Assembly: GCF_013823965.1 (NCBI RefSeq)
Contig: NZ_PNNA01000017.1
Span: forward strand, 1 to 36,687
Reading direction: 5' to 3'
Source: Flavobacterium sp.
GTDB taxonomy: Bacteria; Bacteroidota; Bacteroidia; Flavobacteriales; Flavobacteriaceae
DNA length: 36,687 nucleotides
The notes under the pieces are model-generated. The model saw only the letters and a list, made by a program, of their open reading frames with translations. It was not told the origin of the DNA and made no database searches. Positions 9,095-17,287 of the stretch are shown one piece after another. Position numbers and translations under genes: made by a program. Position 1 is the stretch's first letter. Each line of letters starts with the position of its first letter.

Positions 9095-9751
9095 ATGATT
9101 GACCTTGATTACCTTCATTTTCTTGAAAACATCCTGACTGAAAACAGAAAAACCAAGTTCCTCAAAGTATTGGAAAACAGGACCAATCATTTTACGGTGG
9201 TTGTCGAGGATATTTTTCAAATGCACAATGCCAGTGCCGTAATGCGGAGTTGCGAGGTTTTTGGAATACAAGAATTGAACGTGATCGAGCAACGCTACGG
9301 CAAAAGCATTGACAAGGAAATCGCGATGGGAGCACAGAAATGGGTTGACATCAATGCTTTTGATAGTGTTTCAAATTGTGTGGATGCAATGAAAAATAAA
9401 GGTTACCAAATCATTGCCACCACGCCACACGAAAATGATTGTTTGTTGGACGATTTTGATATTTCTAAACCTAGCGCCTTGTTTTTTGGAACGGAACGAG
9501 ATGGATTGTCGGAGGAAATCTTGCAACGAGCCGATGGTTTTCTTAAAATACCAATGGTTGGTTTTACCGAAAGCTTGAATATTTCGGTTTCGGCAGCCAT
9601 TATTATTCAAAACTTGATGAATCGTTTGCGACATTCAAATATTGATTGGCATTTATCCGAAGAGCAAATTTTGGTTAAGCGATTGGCTTGGGCCAAAAAA
9701 TCCATAAAAGACATCAAAAGAATAGAAGAGCGGTATTACAATCAGTTTTAA
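9095..9751 (+). CDS. trmH: SpoU/TrmH-family RNA 2'-O-methyltransferase
   Basis: Transfers a methyl group from S-adenosylmethionine to a ribose 2'-hydroxyl; the closest type is TrmH, which makes Gm18 in tRNA. The 218 residues compare with 229 for E. coli TrmH. The three SPOUT motifs are present in order: NASAVMRSCEVFG near residue 45 (catalytic Arg), FFGTERDGLS near 130, and IPMVGFTESLNISVSAAI near 152, which forms the trefoil-knot SAM pocket. The C-terminal basic segment is also TrmH-like. The gene is divergent from the sirtuin gene and appears to stand alone. An rRNA target cannot be excluded from sequence. Confidence 0.85.
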   Translation: MIDLDYLHFLENILTENRKTKFLKVLENRTNHFTVVVEDIFQMHNASAVMRSCEVFGIQELNVIEQRYGKSIDKEIAMGAQKWVDINAFDSVSNCVDAMKNKGYQIIATTPHENDCLLDDFDISKPSALFFGTERDGLSEEILQRADGFLKIPMVGFTESLNISVSAAIIIQNLMNRLRHSNIDWHLSEEQILVKRLAWAKKSIKDIKRIEERYYNQF

Positions 9752-9835
9752 AATAGCCACTTGTCAAGTTCATTTTTTATCGATAAACGACATGGGCCTT
9801 GTTATTTAAAGAGTTTTTTTTCCTTTAAACGATTT

Positions 9836-9869
9836 TTGTGTTTTTGGTAAGATATTGTTGATAGGTTTG
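9836..9869 (+). promoter_or_regulatory. Candidate promoter of the orphan gene at 9898
   Basis: TTG at 9836-9838 and TAGGTTTG at 9862-9869, 23 nt apart, at the upper edge of the accepted spacing. The leader would be about 22 nt. Confidence 0.45.
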
Positions 9870-9897
9870 TAACGAAGTTTTAAAAACAAATCTCTCC

Positions 9898-10284
9898 ATG
9901 GATACAAAAAACATATTCAGCACTACTTATAGACAAGAGTATTTTCAAGGATATTCTAATGGTTTTAATCCATTTCTGGAAATTAACAGCGAAAAAAATA
10001 GTGTGGCTTTTATTTCTGGATTTAATTCTGGAAGGATGGATTATGAGGAAATGAACGGACGTATTGCAGAAGGAATTCCACAACATATTGTTACAACTAA
10101 AGTTTTGGAAGATTTTCTGTTGGCAGGCTTGCTTGGATTGAGCATAGAAGACACAAACAAGTATACTTTGTACCAAATCAACATAATATCGAAATGGTAC
10201 CAGAGTGGTGTGGAAAAATATGATCCAAGTCAAAGTATTTACCTCTCTTCGATACTTGAAGAAAGTGGAATTCAATTGAATTAA
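9898..10284 (+). CDS. Hypothetical protein, 128 residues
   Basis: I do not recognise a family. The protein is soluble, without signal peptide or membrane segment. It is rich in aromatic residues and glycine in its first half (FNPF, FISGFNSGRMDYEEMNG) and appears helical in the second half, with a hydrophobic VLEDFLLAGLLGL stretch near residues 77-89. It is preceded by a plausible promoter, starts with ATG and has codon use like its neighbours, so it is probably real. An almost full-length open frame on the opposite strand (9880-10296) is less convincing because it lacks a promoter and has an odd composition. It stands between the methyltransferase gene and the convergent peptidase gene. Confidence 0.65.
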   Translation: MDTKNIFSTTYRQEYFQGYSNGFNPFLEINSEKNSVAFISGFNSGRMDYEEMNGRIAEGIPQHIVTTKVLEDFLLAGLLGLSIEDTNKYTLYQINIISKWYQSGVEKYDPSQSIYLSSILEESGIQLN

Positions 10285-10373
10285 TTCAAAACCCAATTTT
10301 GGAAAATAAAGTGAGTCTTTCTAATTTTTATTTGATTTGAATAATAAAGATGTTTGCTTAATCTAAATTCAAC

Positions 10374-12245
10374 TTACATTTCTTTGCCTACGGGATACAA
10401 TAAATAGCGGTTATCATAATGTTTTGTTTTGCTGTAAAACCAAGTGAATATGGCATTTGGGTTGTTGGCAAACATCACGTCTTGAGCTTTCTTTTGTTCA
10501 AATTCTTTTCGTAATTCAGGAGATTCTTCAAGCATTTTTTTGATGGTGGGCTCCATTACATAAGCTTCTATGTATTCTGTGCGCTGAAAGATTTGGTCAA
10601 AAAATCCCCAACTTAAATACGAATCAGGTGATTTGGGTTCCAATAATAATATGGCGAGGTCTCCCAAAGGTTGGTCTGTCGAAATATAAGCAGAACCTGC
10701 AACAAATAACTGTTTGTGTATTTCGGGTTTTGGTGTTCCAGTTACTTGGATATGTCCTTCGAAGGGAGTTGTTTTGCCATCAGTATTTCCAAATTTAGCA
10801 TCCTGAATGCGATACATTTCTACCGTTACTTCGCGAGATTGTTTTAGAATCTCCATTTGAATGCCGTGCAATTTTAGACGGTCTATTACTTCAGGATAAG
10901 TTGCCGGCACATAATAAGCTTTTGGTCGGTTGGCATATTCCAGTGCTTCGGTTCCTTTGTAATTGGCAATGGTCATTGTAATTGGTTTGCCGGTCCATTC
11001 CACATAATCTGCATTGGTTATGGATGATTTGACAATTTTTGATTCAATTCCTAAAAGATTTAGGCTATCGGGAGCTTGCGCCGAGGCATCTGTTTTTTTT
11101 AAACTAGATTGTGATTCAAAGGTTACGGCTGTTTTCATTTGTGGAATTTTCCACTTCAATGGGATTTTTGATGCTCTTTTGGCTCTGTCGGACAGTGTGC
11201 TTTCTTGGAGCGATTTACCTTCTTTTGCCAATAATTTTAAAGTGCTTTCTAGTAAAACATACGTTCCCAACACTCTTTGCTTGAATGGTTTCAAGGAATG
11301 GTTTTCTACCAAGACGCTGGCCATGTGTCGCAAGTCGCCATAAGCGTCAGAAAATCGTGGATCACCCATTGTCAACATATTGCCTTGCGAAAAATCACGG
11401 TCGTTTACAGAAAATAATAATTGTCCAGGAATATGTCCGTTTGCAGACAAGTCGCTGTCTGCTTGAGGTTTGAATTTTGTGGACAACCAGTTGGAAATTT
11501 CCATGGAATGTCCTTGTTCTTTCAATCCGCCAAAGGTGATGTCGTATTGATAATCTGCTCCGTCAGTGACGTGGATGTCCATATAAAGTAGTGGATCGTA
11601 TTGGTTCATTACCTCAATTACGGCTTTTATTTCTTTGGTATCCAGCTTGGTATAATCTCTGTTGAGGTTAAGATTTTGGGCGTTAGTTCTCCATCCCATA
11701 TTCTGTGGACCTCTTTGGTTCGGTCTGTTGAAAGCGGAACTGCGTTCATGTCCATCCACATTCAGGATGGGGACAAATAATAAATTTACGCCGTTCAAGA
11801 GTTGTTTTTTATTTCCAAAAGCAATGTCGCGCAACAACATCATTCCAGCATCTTTGCCGTCAATTTCTCCAGAATGAATACCCGCTTGAACGAATAATAA
11901 TGGTTTTCCTGATTTCTTTAATGATGATGCCGTAACCGTTTTTTCTGAAGAAGCTATAATCATGAAAATGTCTCTTCCTTCGAGACTTTTACCGATGGAA
12001 ACCATACTTATCAAAGGCGAGGCATCAGAGAGTTTCTTCAACCAATTCATCGTTTCGTTATAATCGGGCGTGGTTATGAAACCTGATTTTTCTGTTGGCG
12101 TAAGCCAAGGATTATTGGACTTGGCTATTAATAATTCACTTTTTCCATTCCACGGAATTTCGGGAGGCAAAATGGATTGAGCTGTTGCCGCTGTTAAAAT
12201 AAAAAGGGAAAATATCGAAAATCGTAATTTGTTTGGAAATAGCAT
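10374..12245 (-). CDS. M14-family zinc carboxypeptidase, secreted
   Basis: A metallocarboxypeptidase predicted to act outside the inner membrane. The ATG at 12245 gives 623 residues with a typical signal peptide ending TAATAQ near residue 23. An ATG at 12278 would fall inside the -7 box and was rejected. Zinc ligands are His124 and Glu127 in AGIHSGEIDGKD and His225 in YMDIHVTDGA. Substrate-binding Asn195-Arg196 lie in LNLNRDY. The general-base glutamate is probably in VLVENHS near 320. The C-terminal 250 residues form an extra domain usual in Bacteroidota members. It has its own promoter and is probably monocistronic. The substrate is unknown. Confidence 0.88.
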   Translation of the reverse strand: MLFPNKLRFSIFSLFILTAATAQSILPPEIPWNGKSELLIAKSNNPWLTPTEKSGFITTPDYNETMNWLKKLSDASPLISMVSIGKSLEGRDIFMIIASSEKTVTASSLKKSGKPLLFVQAGIHSGEIDGKDAGMMLLRDIAFGNKKQLLNGVNLLFVPILNVDGHERSSAFNRPNQRGPQNMGWRTNAQNLNLNRDYTKLDTKEIKAVIEVMNQYDPLLYMDIHVTDGADYQYDITFGGLKEQGHSMEISNWLSTKFKPQADSDLSANGHIPGQLLFSVNDRDFSQGNMLTMGDPRFSDAYGDLRHMASVLVENHSLKPFKQRVLGTYVLLESTLKLLAKEGKSLQESTLSDRAKRASKIPLKWKIPQMKTAVTFESQSSLKKTDASAQAPDSLNLLGIESKIVKSSITNADYVEWTGKPITMTIANYKGTEALEYANRPKAYYVPATYPEVIDRLKLHGIQMEILKQSREVTVEMYRIQDAKFGNTDGKTTPFEGHIQVTGTPKPEIHKQLFVAGSAYISTDQPLGDLAILLLEPKSPDSYLSWGFFDQIFQRTEYIEAYVMEPTIKKMLEESPELRKEFEQKKAQDVMFANNPNAIFTWFYSKTKHYDNRYLLYPVGKEM

Positions 12246-12275
12246 GTTTTTATGTTTTAGTATAATTACCAAAAT

Positions 12276-12283
12276 CAAATATA
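12276..12283 (-). promoter_or_regulatory. Candidate -7 box of the M14 peptidase gene
   Basis: TATATTTG on the minus strand, a full match to TAnnTTTG, 30 nt upstream of the ATG at 12245. It argues against the longer start. Confidence 0.5.
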
Positions 12284-12401
12284 CAAAAAGAAGTTTCGGT
12301 TTTGCATCAAAATCCTATTTTCAAAAATGACTTTTAGTTGTGACTTTTTTTTATGCTTCTCGTTTTATTGTATTTACAGTTCCCTTTTCAGGAAAAATTA
12401 G

Positions 12402-12441
12402 AAATAAAAAAATCCCTGACTATTTTGAACAGTCAGGGATT
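12402..12441 (-). terminator. Terminator after the CarboxypepD_reg gene
   Basis: AATCCCTGACT (12411-12421) pairs with AGTCAGGGATT (12431-12441), 11 bp. The A-rich run at 12402-12412 becomes the T tract on the minus strand. Confidence 0.8.
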
Positions 12442-12471
12442 AATATTTTTTAAGTGTAGATTTATTTTTTG

Positions 12472-13239
12472 TTATTTTCTTTTCAAGATTTTGTATTCTT
12501 CATAACAGGAGCTAATGGCGTCGAGAATTTGCAGGTCATTGGCTGTTTTAACAAAGGATTCGGAGTAATTGCATCGTTCGAGAATTTCGGCAACTTCATT
12601 TTTGTCCACACCCAGAAGTACGGCAATGGTTTCTCGATCATACTTGGTTTCCAGTACATTTCGAACGGTATCGTCCTTCTTCATTTCTTTCAACCTTTTG
12701 AGTTCTGTGGGTTTCTTTCCAAAAAAGTTATAAAGCGCATCAGCTGGATTAAATATGGAACCCATTACTTTTCCGAAAGCATTTGGAGAATATTCGCCGG
12801 CCTCATAACCTTCGGTCAATCCAGAAATGCTGTAACGGTAGTTTTCTTTGGTAGGAATTAATTTGGAATCGACTTCGAGATAGCCGGTTAAGTTGTATCG
12901 TCCAATGATTACTTCTTCAAGCGCGTAGGCTTTTTCGGTAAGTTGGATGGTCGTGTTTTTGGTTTTTACCCAGTCATTGGTAACCCTAATTTTCAGGGAT
13001 TGAAAACCAATACAACTGATGTGCAAAGTATCGTTTACGGATACCGCAAGTTCAAAATTACCTCTTTCGTCCGTAGTTGTACCTCTCACTTTATTGATGT
13101 TGATGATATTTACATTCGGTAAAGGGAATTTCGTATTGTCGTTGATAATAGTCCCGGTAACGGTTTGGGCAGGTTCAATAACTTGTGAAAAAGTTGTTGA
13201 GGAGAGTATTAAAAAAAAGAAAACTACAAAATATTTCAT
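12472..13239 (-). CDS. Exported protein with CarboxypepD_reg-like beta-sandwich domain
   Basis: The 255-residue protein starts with a signal peptide (MKYFVVFFFLILSSTTFSQ). Residues about 25-105 form a carboxypeptidase-regulatory-like domain: VTGTIINDNTKFPLPNVNI, then GTTTDERGNFEL, then LHISCIGFQSLKI. This is the fold found at the start of TonB-dependent transporters. The remaining 150 residues are mostly charged and helical, with FGKKPTELKRLKEMKKDD near 172. No plug or barrel follows, so it is not a transporter. It is likely periplasmic or envelope-bound; its function is unknown. Flavobacterial genomes carry many such proteins. Confidence 0.82.
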   Translation of the reverse strand: MKYFVVFFFLILSSTTFSQVIEPAQTVTGTIINDNTKFPLPNVNIININKVRGTTTDERGNFELAVSVNDTLHISCIGFQSLKIRVTNDWVKTKNTTIQLTEKAYALEEVIIGRYNLTGYLEVDSKLIPTKENYRYSISGLTEGYEAGEYSPNAFGKVMGSIFNPADALYNFFGKKPTELKRLKEMKKDDTVRNVLETKYDRETIAVLLGVDKNEVAEILERCNYSESFVKTANDLQILDAISSCYEEYKILKRK

Positions 13240-13325
13240 AAACTGATTTAAAACTTTAAAAGTAATAAAACGGGATTAAATATTTTGTAGTTTCAGTATA
13301 ATTATAAGAAAATTAACAAAATGTG

Positions 13326-15233
13326 TTAGCTTCTTCTTGGTCTTCTTTCTCTTGGTGCGTCACCAAAGCTTTCTGAGCGTCTTGCCGGTCTTTCCGAAGA
13401 ACCTCCGTCGCGTCTTGGAGCCCTGTCAGAAGAGCCTTCTCTTCTTGAACCGGAACTTCTTTCGCTTCTGAATCCACCTTCTCTTGGAGCTGAACTTCTT
13501 TCGCTTCTGAATCCGCCTTCACGTCTTGGAGCAAAGTTTCTTTCTCTTCTTGGAGCTGAACTTCTTCCGCCACCAAAACCTCCAGAGCTTCTTCCGTTGT
13601 GGTCACGTCTTCCGCCACCGTCATTTTTGGAAATTTCCACGTTGATTCTGCGTCCTTCCAATTGTACGTTGTTTAATATTTCCATAACCCTGTCCGTGTG
13701 TTCCGGATCGGTGTTGAAGAAAGAGAAACCTTCTTTTACATCTACTTTGAAAACGTCGTCACGACCCAAGTCCAATGTTTCTTTCAAGTAATCCTTCAAT
13801 GACATCCAGTCGAAATTGTCTCTTGAACCAATGTTCACGAAATATCTTGTGGCACCACCATTGTTGTTTTCTCTTGGTTCCCTGTCGTCACGGTCGCGTG
13901 AACCTGAAGATTGAGAAGAAATATCTCTTGTTTTCTTGTAGTAATTGATGAAACGGTTGAATTCAACAGACACCATTTTCTTGATTAATTCTTCTTTCGA
14001 CAAACCTTCCAATACATTGTTGATGGCCGGCAAGTAGTTGTCAATTTCGTGATCTACTTCAGTATCTTTAATTTTGGTAGCCAAGTGCAACAACTGGATT
14101 TCGCAGATTTCGATTCCAGATGGAATTGTTTTTTCTTCGAATTTCTGTTTGATGATTCTTTCGATGGCCGAAATCTTGCGGATTTCACTTTTGGTCACGA
14201 TAACGATCGAAGTTCCCAATTTTCCGGCACGACCAGTACGGCCAGAACGGTGATTGTAGGTTTCGATTTCGTCAGGCAATTGATAGTTTACCACGTGGGT
14301 TACATTGTCAACGTCAATTCCACGAGCAGCCACGTCGGTAGCCACAAGCATTTGGATTTGACGACCTCTAAACGATTTCATTACCCCGTCACGTTGTGCT
14401 TGGGATAAATCTCCGTGCAAAGCGGCAGCACTGTATCCGTCTTCGATTAATTTTTCGGCAACAGCTTGTGTGTCACGTTTGGTTCTACAAAAAACTACCG
14501 AGAAAATGTCCGGGTTGGCATCGGCCAATCGTTTCAAAGCTTCGTAACGGTCACGAGCATTTACCAAGTAAAATTCGTGGGAAACGGTAGCCGAACCAGA
14601 GTTTTTGGTACCAACGGTAATTTCCAATGGGTTTGCCATAAATTGTTTGGCAATACGGGCCACTTCTTGCGGCATGGTAGCCGAGAATAACCATGTGTTT
14701 TTTTCGTCAGGCGTGGTCGAAAGGATGTTTACGATGTCTTCGTAGAATCCCATATTCAACATTTCGTCTGCTTCGTCAAGGATACAGTAATTAATTTGGG
14801 TAATGTTTACCAATCCCCTGTTAATCATGTCTTGCATTCTTCCTGGAGTAGCCACGATAATTTGTGCTCCTCTTTTGATTTCTCTAGCCTGTTCTGTAAT
14901 ACTCGCACCACCATAAACAGCCACTACATTGATACCTTTTTCGTATTTGGAGTAGTTTTTAAGTTCGTTTGTAATTTGCAAACATAGTTCGCGGGTAGGT
15001 GATAAGATTAACGCCTGTGTATTTCTGTTGTCGGCATCAATTTTTTGGATGACTGGAAAACCAAAAGCTGCCGTTTTCCCTGTCCCTGTCTGAGCCAACG
15101 CAACTAAATCTGTGTCTTGTTCCAATAATAGGGGAATCGCTTTCTCCTGTACTTCGGTCGGATTCTCAAATCCTAGATCGATAATCGCACGCTGTAGCGA
15201 TTCACTCAATCCTAATTGTTCAAATTTATTCAT
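13326..15233 (-). CDS. DEAD-box RNA helicase with DbpA-type RNA-binding domain
   Basis: An ATP-dependent RNA helicase of about 635 residues. The ATG at 15233 (MNKFEQLGLS) is preferred over one eight codons upstream because a -7 box lies between 15255 and 15262. Motifs in order are the Q motif FENPTEVQ (22-29), AQTGTGKT (47-54), SPTREL, DEAD (153-156), SAT, RGIDV and HRSGRTGR. A DbpA/CsdA-type RNA-recognition domain follows (about residues 452-530, starting TRYFVNIGS). The last 100 residues are a disordered Arg/Gly/Ser tail with repeated RSERSS-like units. This layout matches DeaD/CsdA proteins used in ribosome assembly and cold adaptation. Transcription is probably independent of rdgB upstream. 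Confidence 0.93.
   Translation of the reverse strand: MNKFEQLGLSESLQRAIIDLGFENPTEVQEKAIPLLLEQDTDLVALAQTGTGKTAAFGFPVIQKIDADNRNTQALILSPTRELCLQITNELKNYSKYEKGINVVAVYGGASITEQAREIKRGAQIIVATPGRMQDMINRGLVNITQINYCILDEADEMLNMGFYEDIVNILSTTPDEKNTWLFSATMPQEVARIAKQFMANPLEITVGTKNSGSATVSHEFYLVNARDRYEALKRLADANPDIFSVVFCRTKRDTQAVAEKLIEDGYSAAALHGDLSQAQRDGVMKSFRGRQIQMLVATDVAARGIDVDNVTHVVNYQLPDEIETYNHRSGRTGRAGKLGTSIVIVTKSEIRKISAIERIIKQKFEEKTIPSGIEICEIQLLHLATKIKDTEVDHEIDNYLPAINNVLEGLSKEELIKKMVSVEFNRFINYYKKTRDISSQSSGSRDRDDREPRENNNGGATRYFVNIGSRDNFDWMSLKDYLKETLDLGRDDVFKVDVKEGFSFFNTDPEHTDRVMEILNNVQLEGRRINVEISKNDGGGRRDHNGRSSGGFGGGRSSAPRRERNFAPRREGGFRSERSSAPREGGFRSERSSGSRREGSSDRAPRRDGGSSERPARRSESFGDAPRERRPRRS
13430..13600 (-). 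repeat. Imperfect internal repeats coding the RGS-rich helicase tail
   Basis: Units of about 50-60 bases recur, encoding variants of APRREGGFRSERSS. They are coding repeats, likely prone to length change between strains. Their codon composition opens long frames in other readings, which are spurious. Confidence 0.6.
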
Positions 15234-15254
15234 ATATGTTTTTAAAATTTGGCG

Positions 15255-15262
15255 CAAAGGTA
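15255..15262 (-). promoter_or_regulatory. Candidate -7 box of the DEAD-box gene
   Basis: TACCTTTG on the minus strand, a full match to TAnnTTTG, 21 nt upstream of the chosen ATG at 15233. No clear TTG at -33. Confidence 0.5.
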
Positions 15263-15333
15263 CGTCGAATAAACGAGAAAATCTAATGGGTAATTTAGAT
15301 TTGCCAATTTATTGTTATTTGAAAATCAAATAG

Positions 15334-15912
15334 TTAGTTTTTTAGGAAGGCGATGAGTTGCGCTGTAGCCTTGCCACGATGGCTGATGGCGCCCTTTTCT
15401 TCGAGTGAAAGTTGTGCAAAAGTGGTTGTAAAACCTTCGGGTTGAAATATGGGATCGTAGCCAAAACCTTGATTTCCTGCTCTCTCCAAAGTAATTTTAC
15501 CCTGTGCAATTCCCGTAAAAAGATGCTGTTTTCCGTTGAGGTTTAAGGCAATTACGGTTTTAAACTGGGCATTTCTATTGGTTTTATTTGATAACGCTTC
15601 CAATAATTTGTCCATGTTGTCTTCGGGGTTGCGTTGTTCACCAGCGTAACGTGCCGAGTACACTCCGGGCGCTCCGTTTAATGCTTCAACTTCCAGTCCT
15701 GTATCGTCAGCAAAGCAGTCGTAACCGTATTTTTGGGTCACGTAATTGGCTTTTATGATGGCGTTTTCTTCGATGGTATCGGCTGTTTCCGGAATTTCTT
15801 CGAAGCAACCAATGCTTTCCAGGCTCACGATTTCTATTGTTGGTGGAAGTAATTGTTGTACTTCGAGGATTTTATTTTTGTTGTTGGTGGCAAAAACGAG
15901 TTTCATTTTCAT
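15334..15912 (-). CDS. rdgB: dITP/XTP pyrophosphatase (Ham1/RdgB)
   Basis: Hydrolyses non-canonical purine triphosphates (ITP, dITP, XTP) to monophosphates, keeping them out of DNA and RNA. The 192 residues match the family (about 195). The N-terminal substrate loop ATNNKNKILE is at 8-17, the catalytic aspartate loop FADDTGLEVEALNGAPGVYSAR is intact, and the base-recognition segment GFGYDPIF and the SHRGKA loop close the pocket. A start two codons later (15906) is possible. The gene has its own -7 box at 15934-15941 and is followed on the same strand by the helicase gene after 100 bases. Confidence 0.95.
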   Translation of the reverse strand: MKMKLVFATNNKNKILEVQQLLPPTIEIVSLESIGCFEEIPETADTIEENAIIKANYVTQKYGYDCFADDTGLEVEALNGAPGVYSARYAGEQRNPEDNMDKLLEALSNKTNRNAQFKTVIALNLNGKQHLFTGIAQGKITLERAGNQGFGYDPIFQPEGFTTTFAQLSLEEKGAISHRGKATAQLIAFLKN

Positions 15913-15933
15913 TTATTTAATTGGATAAAAAAA

Positions 15934-15941
15934 CAAAGATA
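15934..15941 (-). promoter_or_regulatory. Candidate -7 box of rdgB
   Basis: TATCTTTG on the minus strand, a full match to TAnnTTTG, 21 nt from the ATG. Confidence 0.45.
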
Positions 15942-16126
15942 CAACGTTTTGAAAATGGTATTGTTATATTCGATTTTCATTTTGATAAAGGGATATTGAA
16001 ACTGTTTTTTATAGAATAATAAGTTTTAACTCATAATTTTAAGTAATAGTGGGTAGATGAACTGACAATCTTTTTTGGTTGCAAATTTTTACTTATCATT
16101 GTATGCTTATCAAATTAGAAAAAACC

Positions 16127-16570
16127 ATGAAAAAATCAATTGTTTTATTCCTTTTGGTATTGACTTTAGCAACAGTTTTTACTTCTTGCACCAAAGACGA
16201 TAGCGGTCCTGTAGATATGAATTATATTGAAGGAAAATGGATTTTCAATAAATCAACAGCAACTTCCAGCGGATTTACGATACCTTATTCAACGGATTAT
16301 TTCAAAAATGAAGATGGATGTAATAAAGACTACATTGAACTTATTGCCGGCGGTGTTGCGAAATATGGCAATTATTCATTGAATTGCGTATTTGAAGGAA
16401 AAGAAGGAACTTGGACACAAAGTGGAAATACGATTACAATTTCAGTATCAGGTACCAGTTTTAACGGAACTTTTAATGTGGCCAGTCTTTCGGCAACGGA
16501 GTTGTTGTTGAAAATTGATGGAACTTATGCCGGTAATTCAGGAACATTTAATCTGTATTTTACAAAATAA
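16127..16570 (+). CDS. Lipocalin-like lipoprotein, probably surface-exposed
   Basis: The ATG at 16127 gives 147 residues and a textbook lipoprotein signal, MKKSIVLFLLVLTLATVFTSC, with the lipidated Cys at 21. A frame start at 16079 would bury this signal and was rejected. The mature protein begins CTKDDSG; the KDD right after the cysteine resembles the lipoprotein export signal that sends Bacteroidota lipoproteins to the cell surface. The mature domain, from YIEGKWIFNKST to the end, looks like the small lipocalin-like beta-barrels common in this phylum, with short alternating strands (GTWTQSGNTITISVSG). Ligand unknown. The three RNA cassettes begin about 100 bases downstream on the same strand. 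Confidence 0.82.
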   Translation: MKKSIVLFLLVLTLATVFTSCTKDDSGPVDMNYIEGKWIFNKSTATSSGFTIPYSTDYFKNEDGCNKDYIELIAGGVAKYGNYSLNCVFEGKEGTWTQSGNTITISVSGTSFNGTFNVASLSATELLLKIDGTYAGNSGTFNLYFTK

Positions 16571-16664
16571 CCGGTATTTATTTTTTGTTTTCAATCCTGA
16601 AAAATTAACATCTTAATTTGTTGTTAAAATAATGTAAATCAATATTTTGTATTGTAATTAATCG

Positions 16665-16672
16665 TAAATTTG
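16665..16672 (+). promoter_or_regulatory. -7 box of RNA unit 1
   Basis: TAAATTTG, a full consensus match, placed 6 nt before the closing helix of the RNA. A TTG lies 15 nt upstream. The flank differs from the other two units by an insertion of about 14 nt. Confidence 0.55.
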
Positions 16673-16678
16673 GGTGTT

Positions 16679-16829
16679 GTTTTGATTGATTACTTGAGCA
16701 TATAATATCATAAATATTTTAATATTAGAAAAAGTATCTCAATAGTCTGCTATACCGAATCAAGTATAAGTTGGATAATGATAAATCAGAACATACAAAT
16801 TGGAGGACTGTAAAAAGTCCTCCTTTTTT
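16679..16829 (+). ncRNA. Putative structured small RNA, unit 1 of 3
   Basis: Predicted transcript of about 151 nt. The 5' strand GTTTTGATT (16679-16687) pairs with AATCAGAAC (16784-16792); compared with the other units the 3' strand has an A-to-G change that keeps a G-U pair. TTGAG near 16694 can pair with CTCAA near 16738, and TATAC/GTATA forms a small hairpin around 16751-16768. The terminator stem GGAGGACT/AGTCCTCC lies at 16802-16823. There is no open reading frame of note. Family identity is unknown to me. Confidence 0.6.
16802..16829 (+). terminator. Terminator of RNA unit 1
   Basis: 8-bp stem (16802-16809 with 16816-16823), loop GTAAAA, six T. Confidence 0.85.
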
Positions 16830-16975
16830 GTTTCCTCTTCAAATGGATGAATTGGATTATTTGTGTAATAATTCGAAATTCGATTGTTGGAATGCATTAT
16901 TGATAATTTAAAAAAAACATTGCGTTAATTAGATGTTAAACTGCTTAATTTCAGTTTTTTAAAATAAATATTTTG

Positions 16976-16983
16976 TAAATTTG
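16976..16983 (+). promoter_or_regulatory. -7 box of RNA unit 2
   Basis: TAAATTTG, 5 nt before the closing helix of the RNA. The position matching the TTG of unit 3 reads TTT, 18 nt upstream. Confidence 0.55.
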
Positions 16984-16988
16984 AATGT

Positions 16989-17128
16989 GGTTTTGATTCA
17001 TTACTTGAGAATGTTTATTTCATAATGGAATAGGACAACTCATCATCGGACATACCAGTAACGGTATGAGCCAATATTGGTAAATCAAAATTTACAATTG
17101 GAGGTCTGTAAAAAGGCCTCCTTTTTTT
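16989..17128 (+). ncRNA. Putative structured small RNA, unit 2 of 3
   Basis: Predicted transcript of about 140 nt starting GG. TTTTGATT (16991-16998) pairs with AATCAAAA (17083-17090), with two further G-U pairs outside. Inside are a possible TGAG/CTCA helix and a clear hairpin CATACC-AGTAAC-GGTATG (about 17051-17068). The terminator follows after seven nt. It shares ATTACTTGAG and GGTAAATCA blocks with its sisters; the middle differs. Confidence 0.6.
17100..17128 (+). terminator. Terminator of RNA unit 2
   Basis: 8-bp stem (17100-17107 with 17114-17121, one G-U pair), then seven T. Confidence 0.85.
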
Positions 17129-17253
17129 GTTTCCTAATCAAATGGTTGAATTGGATTATTCATGGAATAATTCGAAATTCGATTGTTGGAATAAATTATT
17201 AATAATTTAAAAAAAATATTGCGTTAATTTGAAGTTAAACTATTCTATTTCAA

Positions 17254-17282
17254 TTGTTTGAAATAAATATTTTGTACATTTG
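17254..17282 (+). promoter_or_regulatory. Promoter of RNA unit 3
   Basis: TTG at 17254-17256, 18 nt, then TACATTTG at 17275-17282: the best match to the Bacteroidota consensus among the three units. Confidence 0.65.
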
Positions 17283-17287
17283 AGTGT

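Noticed and set aside
8987..9292. N-terminal extension of the sirtuin
   Set aside because: It overlaps the divergent trmH-like gene and both -7 boxes, and no sirtuin motif lies in it.
9880..10296. 138-codon open frame antisense to the orphan gene
   Set aside because: No promoter, odd cysteine- and phenylalanine-rich composition, and the plus-strand frame has a plausible promoter and start.
13313..13624. Acidic, Gln/Glu-rich open frame overlapping the helicase tail
   Set aside because: It lies in another frame of the repetitive Arg/Gly/Ser tail of the helicase; its repeats mirror those of the real protein, and it has no promoter.
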